Source: Candidatus Zixiibacteriota bacterium (GTDB lineage Bacteria > Zixibacteria > MSB-5A5 > UBA10806). From it: a stretch of DNA of 5,224 nucleotides. The first letter of the stretch is position 1. Every line of letters starts with the position of its first letter. Both the position numbers and the translations under genes were made by a program. A model generated the notes under the pieces. The model did not search any database and was not told the DNA's origin. It saw nothing but the letters and a program-made list of their open reading frames with translations. Positions 1 through 5,224 of the stretch are shown here, piece by piece. The stretch covers positions 737 through 5,960 of the forward strand of contig DOTU01000103.1 of assembly GCA_003520965.1 (NCBI GenBank), given 5' to 3'.

Positions 1-963
1 TGGGTTGGAGCGGCCTGGCCGGGCTGTGAGGTCTGGATCGATGGCGTATACTATGGTATCGCGCCGGTTCTAATACCACAGGTTATTATTGGTTATCACT
101 GGGTTTGGATTTACTACGGCGGTTATCCCTGCTACCAGCGCTATTTCTATGCGTCCGCACATCGACGATTCGATATCGATGCCAGGTTCGATTCCCGTTT
201 CAAAGATTACCGTTACGGACGCGATCATTTCCGTAGCTGGGTTTTCGAGCAGAAGCGCTATCGCAATGAGCCGAATTTCGGCGACCAGGTTAAGCCGATT
301 AGAGAAAAGCATATCAGAGAGAGAGCGCTTCCGCCATCGGTTATTCGTGATTATGCCGATCGAGGCGTGATTGCCAAGGACGCGCCGCTGGTTAAGAAAG
401 TCAGGATTGATACTCCGGATCGTTCGCGCATTGGAATGGATAAGCCAGGTCAGATAACACCAAGTCAGCCGGGTCGTGTTAATATCAATAATGGTGAGAA
501 GGATATCCGCGGGCGCCAGTCTCAGGGTATCGAAAAGCCGGGTTATGGAACTGACAATCCGCCAAAGGTGATCATTCCTGAAAAGCCACGTGTACCTCAA
601 GAGGATAAGCCGGTGGTCCGCGAGAGCCGACCTGAAAAAGTGTGGCAGGTCGAAAAGCACGAATCGAATTCGTCCGATATAAAGAAATATGAAAAGGTGT
701 CCCGGCCGGCTCAGGGTTCTTCCAGAGAGAACATCTCCAGACCAGACAAGAAATCGAAGCAGACAGATAGTACTTACGGGCCAACTGAGAAATCGAGGCA
801 GACAGAGAGCATCTCCAAGCCCGCCGAAATATCGAGAGAGTCACAACCCGATAAGGGGAATAATGGCGGCACAGTTGAGCGCCAGAAATCGAGTAACAGC
901 GATAAAGGCAATCACGAGAAAGAAAGTCGGACTTCAGGCGGTAAATCCTCCAGGAGACGGTAA
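1..963 (+). CDS. Envelope protein with PEGA-like domain and long charged disordered tail (5' truncated)
   Basis: The frame is open from the first base to TAA at 961-963 (320 visible residues), so the true start lies upstream and any signal peptide is not visible. Residues about 7-50 read like a PEGA domain: P-G-C-E-V-W-I-D-G-V-Y-Y-G, then A-P-V, an I-I-G-Y-H turn and a G-G-Y-P motif. PEGA domains are small beta folds usually found in surface or periplasmic proteins. Residues 50-125 are rich in aromatic residues and arginine. From about 126 to the end the protein is hydrophilic and low-complexity (K, E, R, S, P, Q), ending S-S-R-R-R, with 13-residue repeats at 241-279. No enzymatic motif is seen. 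GTG at 367 could be mistaken for the start, but the same frame codes a folded-looking domain upstream of it. The next gene starts 1 nt after the stop, so the two are probably co-transcribed. Exact function unknown; PEGA assignment moderately sure, coding status very sure. Confidence 0.85.
   Translation, partial: WVGAAWPGCEVWIDGVYYGIAPVLIPQVIIGYHWVWIYYGGYPCYQRYFYASAHRRFDIDARFDSRFKDYRYGRDHFRSWVFEQKRYRNEPNFGDQVKPIREKHIRERALPPSVIRDYADRGVIAKDAPLVKKVRIDTPDRSRIGMDKPGQITPSQPGRVNINNGEKDIRGRQSQGIEKPGYGTDNPPKVIIPEKPRVPQEDKPVVRESRPEKVWQVEKHESNSSDIKKYEKVSRPAQGSSRENISRPDKKSKQTDSTYGPTEKSRQTESISKPAEISRESQPDKGNNGGTVERQKSSNSDKGNHEKESRTSGGKSSRRR
721..837 (+). repeat. Three tandem 39-bp (13-residue) coding repeats
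   Basis: Residues 241-253, 254-266 and 267-279 of the PEGA-like protein align without gaps as 13-residue units ending K-S-K, K-S-R and I-S-R. Copies 1 and 3 match best (E-N-I-S-R-P against E-S-I-S-K-P); copies 2 and 3 share Q-T-[DE]-S. At DNA level 751-770 and 790-809 are near-identical at 39-bp spacing (aaatcgaRgcagacagaKag). A fainter, 12-residue unit containing V-S-R-P lies just upstream (229-240). The repeats fall in the charged tail and probably arose by slippage or unequal recombination. Confidence 0.75.
952..956 (+). promoter_or_regulatory. Ribosome binding site AGGAG for the gene at 965
   Basis: AGGAG lies 8 nt before ATG 965, inside the last codons of the upstream gene. It fixes the start of the small secreted protein at 965 rather than the earlier in-frame ATG at 689, which would place a long hydrophilic extension in front of an obvious signal peptide. 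Confidence 0.85.
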
Positions 964-964
964 G

Positions 965-1342
965 ATGACAAATAGAATACTCATTGCAGCAGTTCTGCTC
1001 TCGTTTATCATGGCCGGACCGGCATCAGCGGTAAAAAGGGTGCCCAAATCTGATAGCCAGGCCAACGAGGAAAAGCAGCGGGAATCACAGGCGAGCCAAG
1101 TTCCAGACAAGGCTGCGCTTCCGCCGGAACACAATCAGGACGGCAATCGGGATGCAGCCCGAACCAAGCAGCCCGAGCAACCATCTGGCGAAAGACACCG
1201 TGACAGCTTCATTGATAAAGACGGCGATGGTATTAACGACAATCTCAAAAAACCGCCGGAGACTGTAAAACGAAAGAAGGAAGAGAAATCGGATAGATCG
1301 GAAAAGACCGATAAGACCGAAAAGGATAGAAAGTCGCGTTAA
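965..1342 (+). CDS. Small secreted charged protein with a single calcium-loop motif
   Basis: This 125-residue protein starts M-T-N-R, followed by a hydrophobic stretch (5-18) and a signal peptidase I-like A-S-A site, predicted to cleave after residue 22. The mature part is almost entirely hydrophilic (K, E, Q, R, D, S) and probably disordered. The exception is residues 82-93, F-I-D-K-D-G-D-G-I-N-D-N, which carries the D-x-D-G-D-G-x-x-D loop known from thrombospondin type 3 and EF-hand-like repeats, where acidic side chains bind calcium. Only one copy is present. The C-terminus is a run of K/E/D/R/S/T with repeated K-T-[DE]-K. The start is set by AGGAG 8 nt upstream and by the signal peptide. 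It follows the PEGA-like gene by 1 nt and is followed by a terminator, so it is the last gene of its unit. Specific function not recognised; export is well supported, calcium binding is inferred. Confidence 0.88.
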   Translation: MTNRILIAAVLLSFIMAGPASAVKRVPKSDSQANEEKQRESQASQVPDKAALPPEHNQDGNRDAARTKQPEQPSGERHRDSFIDKDGDGINDNLKKPPETVKRKKEEKSDRSEKTDKTEKDRKSR

Positions 1343-1371
1343 CTGTGACCGATTTATACCTTTCAAACTTT

Positions 1372-1404
1372 GGCCCTGGCGCTATCGCCCGGGCCGCTTT
1401 TTTT
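1372..1404 (+). terminator. Rho-independent terminator
   Basis: GGCCC (1372-1376) pairs with GGGCC (1391-1395) and GGCG (1378-1381) with CGCC (1386-1389). There is one T/C mismatch between the two helices and a CTAT loop. The GC-rich stem is followed after GC by seven T (1398-1404). It lies 29 nt past the stop at 1342 and ends the unit of the two upstream genes. Confidence 0.92.
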
Positions 1405-1416
1405 GGATGAATAAGG

Positions 1417-1445
1417 TTGACAAAGCGGTCCCAAATTGAGATAAT
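1417..1445 (+). promoter_or_regulatory. Strong sigma-70-type promoter for the lipoprotein operon
   Basis: TTGACA at 1417-1422 is a perfect -35 box. A 17-bp spacer leads to GATAAT at 1440-1445 (5 of 6 to consensus), preceded by an extended -10 TG at 1437-1438. Transcription should begin near 1452, giving a leader of about 235 nt before ATG 1687. The T-run of the upstream terminator (1398-1404) lies where an UP element would be. This matches the general bacterial consensus, not the TTTG / TAnnTTTG type of Bacteroidota proper. Confidence 0.8.
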
Positions 1446-1456
1446 TAATGCGCAAT

Positions 1457-1593
1457 GATTGGGCTATCATGGTCTATCGAAATAGCGTTACTCTGATTGG
1501 TAGATTGGATTTTTGGATAGGGTGGCTAACCGGTTGAATGGAACAGAAATAGTGTTAACGACGTTTGATAGTAAGTGATAGACGAAAGATTGG
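1457..1593 (+). repeat. Four dispersed GATTGG hexamers
   Basis: GATTGG occurs at 1457-1462, 1495-1500, 1503-1508 and 1588-1593, all in the same orientation and all downstream of the promoter. Two of them are only 8 bp apart start to start. Spacing is otherwise irregular, so they are not clean iterons; they could be regulator or RNA-binding sites, or chance in T/G/A-rich non-coding DNA. Confidence 0.35.
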
Positions 1594-1621
1594 TTACTTC
1601 GATGAATGGCACGTTTCTGCA

Positions 1622-1670
1622 AAATTGTGTGACAGCTTCAATCGAAGAAGTATGGATTCATAAATTGTGT
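1622..1670 (+). repeat. Direct repeat AAATTGTGT, 40 bp apart
   Basis: AAATTGTGT is found at 1622-1630 and again at 1662-1670, exactly 40 bp apart. Each copy is followed by GACAG, at 1631-1635 in the first and 1676-1680 in the second. The second copy lies just before the ribosome binding region of the TPR gene. It could be a protein-binding pair or a small duplication; the evidence is only the repeat itself. Confidence 0.5.
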
Positions 1671-1678
1671 AAATAGAC

Positions 1679-1682
1679 AGGA
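1679..1682 (+). promoter_or_regulatory. Weak, close ribosome binding site for the TPR gene
   Basis: AGGA at 1679-1682 is only 4 nt from ATG 1687, tighter than usual. No better site or earlier start exists: the frame is closed by TGA at 1630-1632 and the lipoprotein signal begins directly at this ATG. Initiation may therefore be modest or depend on leader structure. Confidence 0.55.
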
Positions 1683-1686
1683 TTTT

Positions 1687-3375
1687 ATGAGATCGTTAAA
1701 ATATGCCTTTTTACTTTCAATCATTTTGCTGCAAGCTTGCGGCGGTCCGGCCAAACGAGTAAGCCCATCCTCTACAGCGACAAAAGAATCGGTCGACCCG
1801 GTTGCCTCTGCCAAGGCTTACGAGCATTTTGTTCAGGGCGATCTATATGAGCAGGCCGGAGATTTTGACTCCGCCGGCGATGAATACCGCAAAGCCTTGA
1901 TATTTGATCCCAACTCGGCTGAGATCCGCCGTGTACTTTCTGAGATATATTTTGATCAGAAGAAGTTTGATCAGGCAGCTATCTTACGATCTGAGATTTC
2001 CGAAAAAAATTCCGATGATTACAATTTCATCGGCGACTGCCTCAGGTACAATAAGGAGCTTGAAAGCGCTGCCAAGTTTTATATGCGCTCGCTGGATATT
2101 GATTCTACCCAATACTTGACTCGGGCTTATGTAGCCCGGATAATGCAGTTTTTGGGCAAGGAAAAAGAAGCCGAAAAGCAGTATCGGGCCCTGGTCAATT
2201 TCGCTCCCAACAGACTTGAAGGGCTACTTGATCTGGCGGGTTTCTATATCAAAATAAATAAACTCGATAAGGCCTTAGAGGTCTATTCCGAAGCCGCAGC
2301 TTTGGATACCGTGGATGTCCGGCCGATCGTGGGTCTGGCTTCCGTTCATCTCGCCAGGGGAGATACGGCTCAAGGAGACAGTATTTATTATGCATTGGCC
2401 GAGAAAAACTGGGAAGACCCCGAAATGCTGGGCTCACTTATTATCGTCTTCTATAATAGTCATGATTTCGATAGAGCCGAAAAATTGGCCAGACGGGCAA
2501 TGGAACTAGTTCCGGAAGACCCGGCTATCGAAAAGCGATATGCCATGATTCTCTTTGGAAATCGCAAATTTCCCCAGGCTGAGTCTTTGATGGTCAATCT
2601 CGATCAAAAGGGAATCGCCGACGCTAACCTCTATTACTACCTTGCTCGTATCAAACAGGAAAGAAAAGAGTATTCGGCTGCTGAAGAGTATTTCCGTAAA
2701 TCGTTGTCGTTAGCCGATACTATCACCGATACCTGGATAAATCTGGCTCTGGTGGTCGACTCGCAGGAGCGATATCAGGAATCGCTGGAAATCATGGCTG
2801 ATGCAATGAAGGCTATGCCGCAGGATTCCGATGCGGTTATATTTTATACAGCCATTATCCACGCCAGAAATGAGCATTACGATCTTGCCAGGGAAGGGTA
2901 CCAGCGGCTTCTGAAATTCAACCCAAATGATATCGGGCTGCACTTCAGCCTGGCCTCAACTGATGAACGGCTGGGCAATTCCGATGAAGCTGAAAAGGAA
3001 TTCAAATGGGTTGTTCAGAAAGACCCGCAAAACGCAATGGCCCTGAACTATCTGGGATATATGTATGCCGAGAAGGGATTAAAACTGAAAGAGGCCAAAG
3101 AGCTTATCGAGCGGGCTTTGGCAATCGAGCCTGAAAACGGCGCATACCTTGACAGTTACGCCTGGGTGTTGTATAAAATGGGCAAATATGATGAAGCCTT
3201 AGCTCAAATGAAAAAGGCCATTAAAACCGAAGTGGAAGATCCCGTCATTTATGATCACCAGGGTGATATCTACTCGGCCCTGAAACAAGATGACCTGGCC
3301 AGAGAAAGCTGGGAGAAGGCTCTCGAGCTAAAACCGGATGACCAAACCATACGCGCCAAGATAAATTCCCGGTGA
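1687..3375 (+). CDS. TPR-repeat lipoprotein, about 15 tetratricopeptide repeats
   Basis: This is a 562-residue protein. Residues 1-17 form a lipoprotein signal with lipobox L-Q-A-C, so Cys18 should be lipidated; the following G-G is not an inner-membrane retention signal, which fits an outer-membrane lipoprotein. A short Ser/Thr/Pro linker (to about 40) leads into continuous TPR-like helical hairpins from about 42 to 552, near 34 residues each, about 15 in all. Those at the ends are most canonical (G-D-L-Y-E-Q-A-G-D-F near 51-60). The last three, N-Y-L-G-Y (454-458), A-Y-L-D-S-Y-A-W-V-L-Y (486-496) and D-P-V-I-Y-D-H-Q-G-D (518-527), resemble the conserved C-terminal block of widespread large bacterial TPR proteins. 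TPR arrays bind proteins and have no catalysis; the superhelix probably scaffolds an envelope complex. The gene is first in an operon, with its stop overlapping the next start. The partner is unknown; fold and lipidation are well supported. Confidence 0.93.
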   Translation: MRSLKYAFLLSIILLQACGGPAKRVSPSSTATKESVDPVASAKAYEHFVQGDLYEQAGDFDSAGDEYRKALIFDPNSAEIRRVLSEIYFDQKKFDQAAILRSEISEKNSDDYNFIGDCLRYNKELESAAKFYMRSLDIDSTQYLTRAYVARIMQFLGKEKEAEKQYRALVNFAPNRLEGLLDLAGFYIKINKLDKALEVYSEAAALDTVDVRPIVGLASVHLARGDTAQGDSIYYALAEKNWEDPEMLGSLIIVFYNSHDFDRAEKLARRAMELVPEDPAIEKRYAMILFGNRKFPQAESLMVNLDQKGIADANLYYYLARIKQERKEYSAAEEYFRKSLSLADTITDTWINLALVVDSQERYQESLEIMADAMKAMPQDSDAVIFYTAIIHARNEHYDLAREGYQRLLKFNPNDIGLHFSLASTDERLGNSDEAEKEFKWVVQKDPQNAMALNYLGYMYAEKGLKLKEAKELIERALAIEPENGAYLDSYAWVLYKMGKYDEALAQMKKAIKTEVEDPVIYDHQGDIYSALKQDDLARESWEKALELKPDDQTIRAKINSR

Positions 3376-5054
3376 AACATACTACCACTTATTTTTGGCT
3401 TTTTGCCGCATTCCTAATCATCTCCTCTTGCGCCGTCAGGGAAGCTCCCAAAGGCGGTCCCGAGGATAAGACGCCTCCGGCTATATTGGGGGTCGATCCT
3501 GCTGAAGGTAGTATCTTGCTTCCGTTAGATGCATCATTCGATGTTACTTTTTCTAAAACCATGCAGCATGAAAATACCGAGGGCGCCATCTTTCTATCTC
3601 CGGTTTTCTGGGGATATCCCAGGTTTAAGTGGTCCGGAAAAAAGTTGACTATAGTTCCTCCAGAAAATCTTAGGGGCGGCACAACTTATATATTGACCAT
3701 AGGGGCAAACGCAACCGATATCCGCGGCAACAAGCTTGGCCGTTCCCAGAGTTTCGCTTTTTCCACCGGAATAGCAATAGATAGCGGCGGGATTTCCGGA
3801 GCTATTTTTTCTACTGACGGACAACATATTGCTTATGATATCTGGGCCTACGCTTTGGGCGATAGTGGCGCGGAAGGGTTCTACCGCAGAATTCCCGATT
3901 ACGCCACCCAGGTTGACTCTATAGGCGGTTTTAAAATTGAACATCTTGGAAATAACAGCTATCTTGTTGTGGCCGTTAACGATAAAAACGACGATCTTTT
4001 TTGGGACCCGTCTTCCGAGGAAATTGGTTTGCCCCCGAGTATTCTTAACATTACCAGTGGAGAGCAGATTGAGAAAATAATATTAAGACCGGCTCGACGG
4101 GATACAGCTACGGCCTATATCAGTAAAGCTACGCCCCTGAGCCGCCAACGAATAGCTGTGGAATTTTCTCAGCTACCTCAAAAGGACCGAATGCTCAATC
4201 CTGATTTATATCGGATTTCATATAATAACGACTCGCTTCTTAATTTCGGGCCTCCTTACATTGGTGAAAGCGGGGCTCTAATTTTCGAAACGGATCCACA
4301 AATTGCCGGTCGCAGCTACCAGCTTATTTCGCATGGGCTTGTCAGTATCTGGGGGGTTCCGTTTGATAGTGCAGGAATAAGGTTTACCGGAATTGAAATG
4401 CCCGATACGGTAAAGGCTACCCTGCAGACGATCTTTCCTCCCAACGGTTCGACCAGTATTTACGAAGATTCTTTAATCGAAATGACCTTTTCGAAGGGGA
4501 TCAGGGCGCTTACATTGCCTACGGCTGTTACGGTCATGGCCGATTCAATAGATACTCTACGATTTTCCCCAGCCTGGGTAACTCCTAATATAGTACGATT
4601 GAGATTTCCAGCGCGGATACCCAGAGAGAAAAAAATAAATGTCTCGCTTAAAGCAGACAAAATGCAGGATGATTTTCAAAACACAATGGGAGATAGCATT
4701 TTATCATTTTCATTTAGACTACCTCCGCAGGATACTGTTGGATCGGTTACCGCTACCCTCGAATCAGGTCGAGTTGGAAATATCATTGGCATTTTAAGTA
4801 ACTATAGTCAGGAAAAAGGCACCTACCAGTCACATTTGGAGCTCGCGGGCGGTTTTAATTTTAGCTCGGTAATGCCCGGTATCTATCGATTTGAGTTATT
4901 CGCCGATAGTGACAGCAATGGAGAATGGTCCCCGGGTGTGATATCACCTTTTCAACCATCTGAGAGATTTTTATTCATCCCGGATACGGTAACTGTCCGG
5001 TCTCGGTGGGCTACGGATATCGGATCTGTTTCGCTTCCCATTCTTCCTCGCTAA
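3372..5054 (+). CDS. Big_5 Ig-like domain lipoprotein
   Basis: This 560-residue protein starts with GTG inside the upstream stop (GTGA, 3372-3375) and has no clear Shine-Dalgarno, so it is probably translationally coupled to the TPR gene. Residues 1-19 are a lipoprotein signal ending I-S-S-C, with Cys20 lipidated. Residues 34-133 are a Big_5 Ig-like domain: T-P-P-A-I-L, V-D-P-A-E-G-S, V-T-F-S-K-T-M, Y-I-L-T-I, D-I-R-G-N-K-L and a closing F-S-T-G. Residues about 139-240 look like a transthyretin-like beta-sandwich with an acidic turn (V-N-D-K-N-D-D-L-F-W-D). Residues 245-340 are a further beta domain. A second Big_5 copy spans 349-450 (F-P-P-N-G-S, M-T-F-S-K-G). A final sandwich at 455-556 has F-A-D-S-D-S-N-G-E-W. 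Big_5 proteins of this build are common in FCB-group bacteria but mostly uncharacterised; a structural or binding role at the outer membrane is inferred. No catalytic motif was seen. Confidence 0.92.
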   Translation: MKHTTTYFWLFAAFLIISSCAVREAPKGGPEDKTPPAILGVDPAEGSILLPLDASFDVTFSKTMQHENTEGAIFLSPVFWGYPRFKWSGKKLTIVPPENLRGGTTYILTIGANATDIRGNKLGRSQSFAFSTGIAIDSGGISGAIFSTDGQHIAYDIWAYALGDSGAEGFYRRIPDYATQVDSIGGFKIEHLGNNSYLVVAVNDKNDDLFWDPSSEEIGLPPSILNITSGEQIEKIILRPARRDTATAYISKATPLSRQRIAVEFSQLPQKDRMLNPDLYRISYNNDSLLNFGPPYIGESGALIFETDPQIAGRSYQLISHGLVSIWGVPFDSAGIRFTGIEMPDTVKATLQTIFPPNGSTSIYEDSLIEMTFSKGIRALTLPTAVTVMADSIDTLRFSPAWVTPNIVRLRFPARIPREKKINVSLKADKMQDDFQNTMGDSILSFSFRLPPQDTVGSVTATLESGRVGNIIGILSNYSQEKGTYQSHLELAGGFNFSSVMPGIYRFELFADSDSNGEWSPGVISPFQPSERFLFIPDTVTVRSRWATDIGSVSLPILPR

Positions 5055-5060
5055 ATTCTA

Positions 5061-5088
5061 TTGACATATTTACTTATTTATTTATCTT
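5061..5088 (+). promoter_or_regulatory. Possible promoter for the gene at 5108
   Basis: TTGACA at 5061-5066, 7 nt past the previous stop, is a perfect -35 box. TATCTT at 5083-5088 after 16 bp is a fair -10 (4 of 6). The predicted start near 5095 leaves only about 13 nt of leader, with the ribosome site at its very 5' end, which weakens the call. No terminator separates it from the Big_5 gene, so read-through from the operon is also possible. Confidence 0.5.
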
Positions 5089-5094
5089 CCGGCT

Positions 5095-5098
5095 GAGG
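5095..5098 (+). promoter_or_regulatory. Ribosome binding site GAGG for the gene at 5108
   Basis: GAGG lies 9 nt before ATG 5108 and 15 nt before the in-frame ATG 5114, favouring 5108 as the start. Confidence 0.6.
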
Positions 5099-5107
5099 CT
5101 ACGATAG

Positions 5108-5224
5108 ATGGCAATGAGAACTACATTGGTAGCGGCATCCCTATTTGCAATAACATTGTTTTGCGCTTTTGGGGCGATTGCCGCAAACCCGGAAGTTGTC
5201 TACCAGACAACCTTCAATCCCAAC
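5108..5224 (+). CDS. Start of a secreted protein (3' truncated by window end)
   Basis: Thirty-nine codons are visible and the frame is still open at the window edge. M-A-M-R-T-T is followed by a hydrophobic core (L-V-A-A-S-L-F-A-I-T-L-F) and an A-F-G-A-I-A-A / N-P-E junction typical of signal peptidase I, with cleavage probably after residue 26. The cysteine at position 19 is not in a convincing lipobox, so a soluble secreted or surface protein is more likely than a lipoprotein. The mature N-terminus (N-P-E-V-V-Y-Q-T-T-F-N-P-N) is too short to place in a family. ATG 5114, two codons in, is an alternative start with a poorer ribosome-site distance. The gene is 53 bp past the Big_5 lipoprotein gene, in the same orientation. 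Confidence 0.75.
   Translation, partial: MAMRTTLVAASLFAITLFCAFGAIAANPEVVYQTTFNPN

Larger units (their letters stand above)
1446..1686 (+). other. Leader region of unknown content upstream of the TPR gene
   Basis: This is the rest of the 344-bp gap between the terminator/promoter and the TPR lipoprotein gene. It shows no gene of credible length and no riboswitch that I recognise. It contains four copies of GATTGG (1457, 1495, 1503, 1588), an 8-bp palindrome AACCGGTT (1528-1535), GTTAAC (1554-1559), an inverted pair CTTCGAT (1597-1603) and ATCGAAG (1641-1647), and two AAATTGTGT copies near the start codon. It may be a regulatory 5' untranslated region or may hold operator sites; neither is shown by sequence alone. 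Confidence 0.45.

Noticed and set aside
89..370. A plus-strand open frame in another phase at 89-370
   Set aside because: The frame-1 reading across the same bases is open from the window edge and gives the PEGA-like domain; this phase gives no recognisable protein.
70..660. A 196-codon open frame on the minus strand
   Set aside because: It lies wholly inside the PEGA/charged-tail gene, has no signal, domain or ribosome site, and its composition is that of an antisense shadow of a plus-strand coding frame.
689..964. N-terminal extension of the small secreted protein from ATG 689
   Set aside because: It would overlap the upstream gene by 275 nt and bury a clear signal peptide; AGGAG 8 nt before ATG 965 marks the real start.
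1372..1404. Hairpin considered as part of a mobile-element end or attachment site
   Set aside because: The stem-loop with a T-run right after a stop codon is fully explained as an intrinsic terminator; no transposase, target duplication or tRNA gene is nearby.
1528..1535. AACCGGTT palindrome
   Set aside because: An isolated 8-bp palindrome without flanking symmetry or a second copy is too weak to call an operator.
1469..1537. A 22-codon open frame in the leader (M-V-Y-R-N-S...)
   Set aside because: It has no good ribosome binding site and no recognisable leader-peptide feature such as a run of one amino acid followed by an attenuator hairpin.
1602..1676. A 24-codon open frame ending 10 nt before the TPR gene (M-N-G-T-F-L...)
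   Set aside because: Its position would suit a coupled leader peptide, but no Shine-Dalgarno is visible and its composition is unremarkable; conservation would be needed to revive it.
3389..3944. Minus-strand open frames inside the Big_5 gene
   Set aside because: They are antisense shadows lacking start signals and domains, while the plus frame gives a lipoprotein signal and a clear Big_5 domain.

Overview
The window is a bacterial cell-envelope locus. All five plus-strand genes encode proteins that are, or look to be, exported. It suggests a Gram-negative bacterium of the wider FCB assemblage (Bacteroidota relatives such as Zixibacteria-like lineages). This is inference: the Ig-like (Big_5) lipoprotein beginning C-A-V-R-E-A-P-K-G-G-P-E-D-K-T-P-P is of a type common in that group, and the lone D-x-D-G-D-G-x-x-D loop after a signal peptide also fits. 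Bacteroidota proper is less likely because the clearest promoter is a canonical sigma-70 type (TTGACA, 17 bp, TGn-GATAAT) and two starts have Shine-Dalgarno sites. Base composition looks moderate (GC in the 40s by eye).

Layout. (1) Positions 1-1342 hold the end of one transcription unit: a 5'-truncated gene with a PEGA-like domain and a long charged, partly repetitive tail (1-963), then after 1 nt a small secreted charged protein with one calcium-loop motif (965-1342). A hairpin plus seven T residues (1372-1404) closes this unit. (2) The 344-bp gap 1343-1686 holds the terminator, a near-consensus promoter (1417-1445) and an unexplained leader of about 235 nt with short repeats. (3) Positions 1687-5054 hold two lipoprotein genes joined by a 4-nt GTGA overlap: a 562-aa protein of about 15 TPRs and a 560-aa multi-domain beta-sandwich protein with Big_5 domains. 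(4) A 53-bp gap with a moderate promoter precedes the start of another secreted-protein gene (5108 to the window end).

How they may work together. The TPR lipoprotein offers a long protein-binding scaffold and the Big_5 lipoprotein an extended Ig-like rod. Their translational coupling suggests matched amounts and perhaps one envelope complex. The upstream PEGA/charged-tail pair sits behind its own terminator and is probably a separate unit. No RNA gene, mobile element, CRISPR array, defence gene or minus-strand gene was found, and no function beyond fold and location can be assigned from sequence alone.
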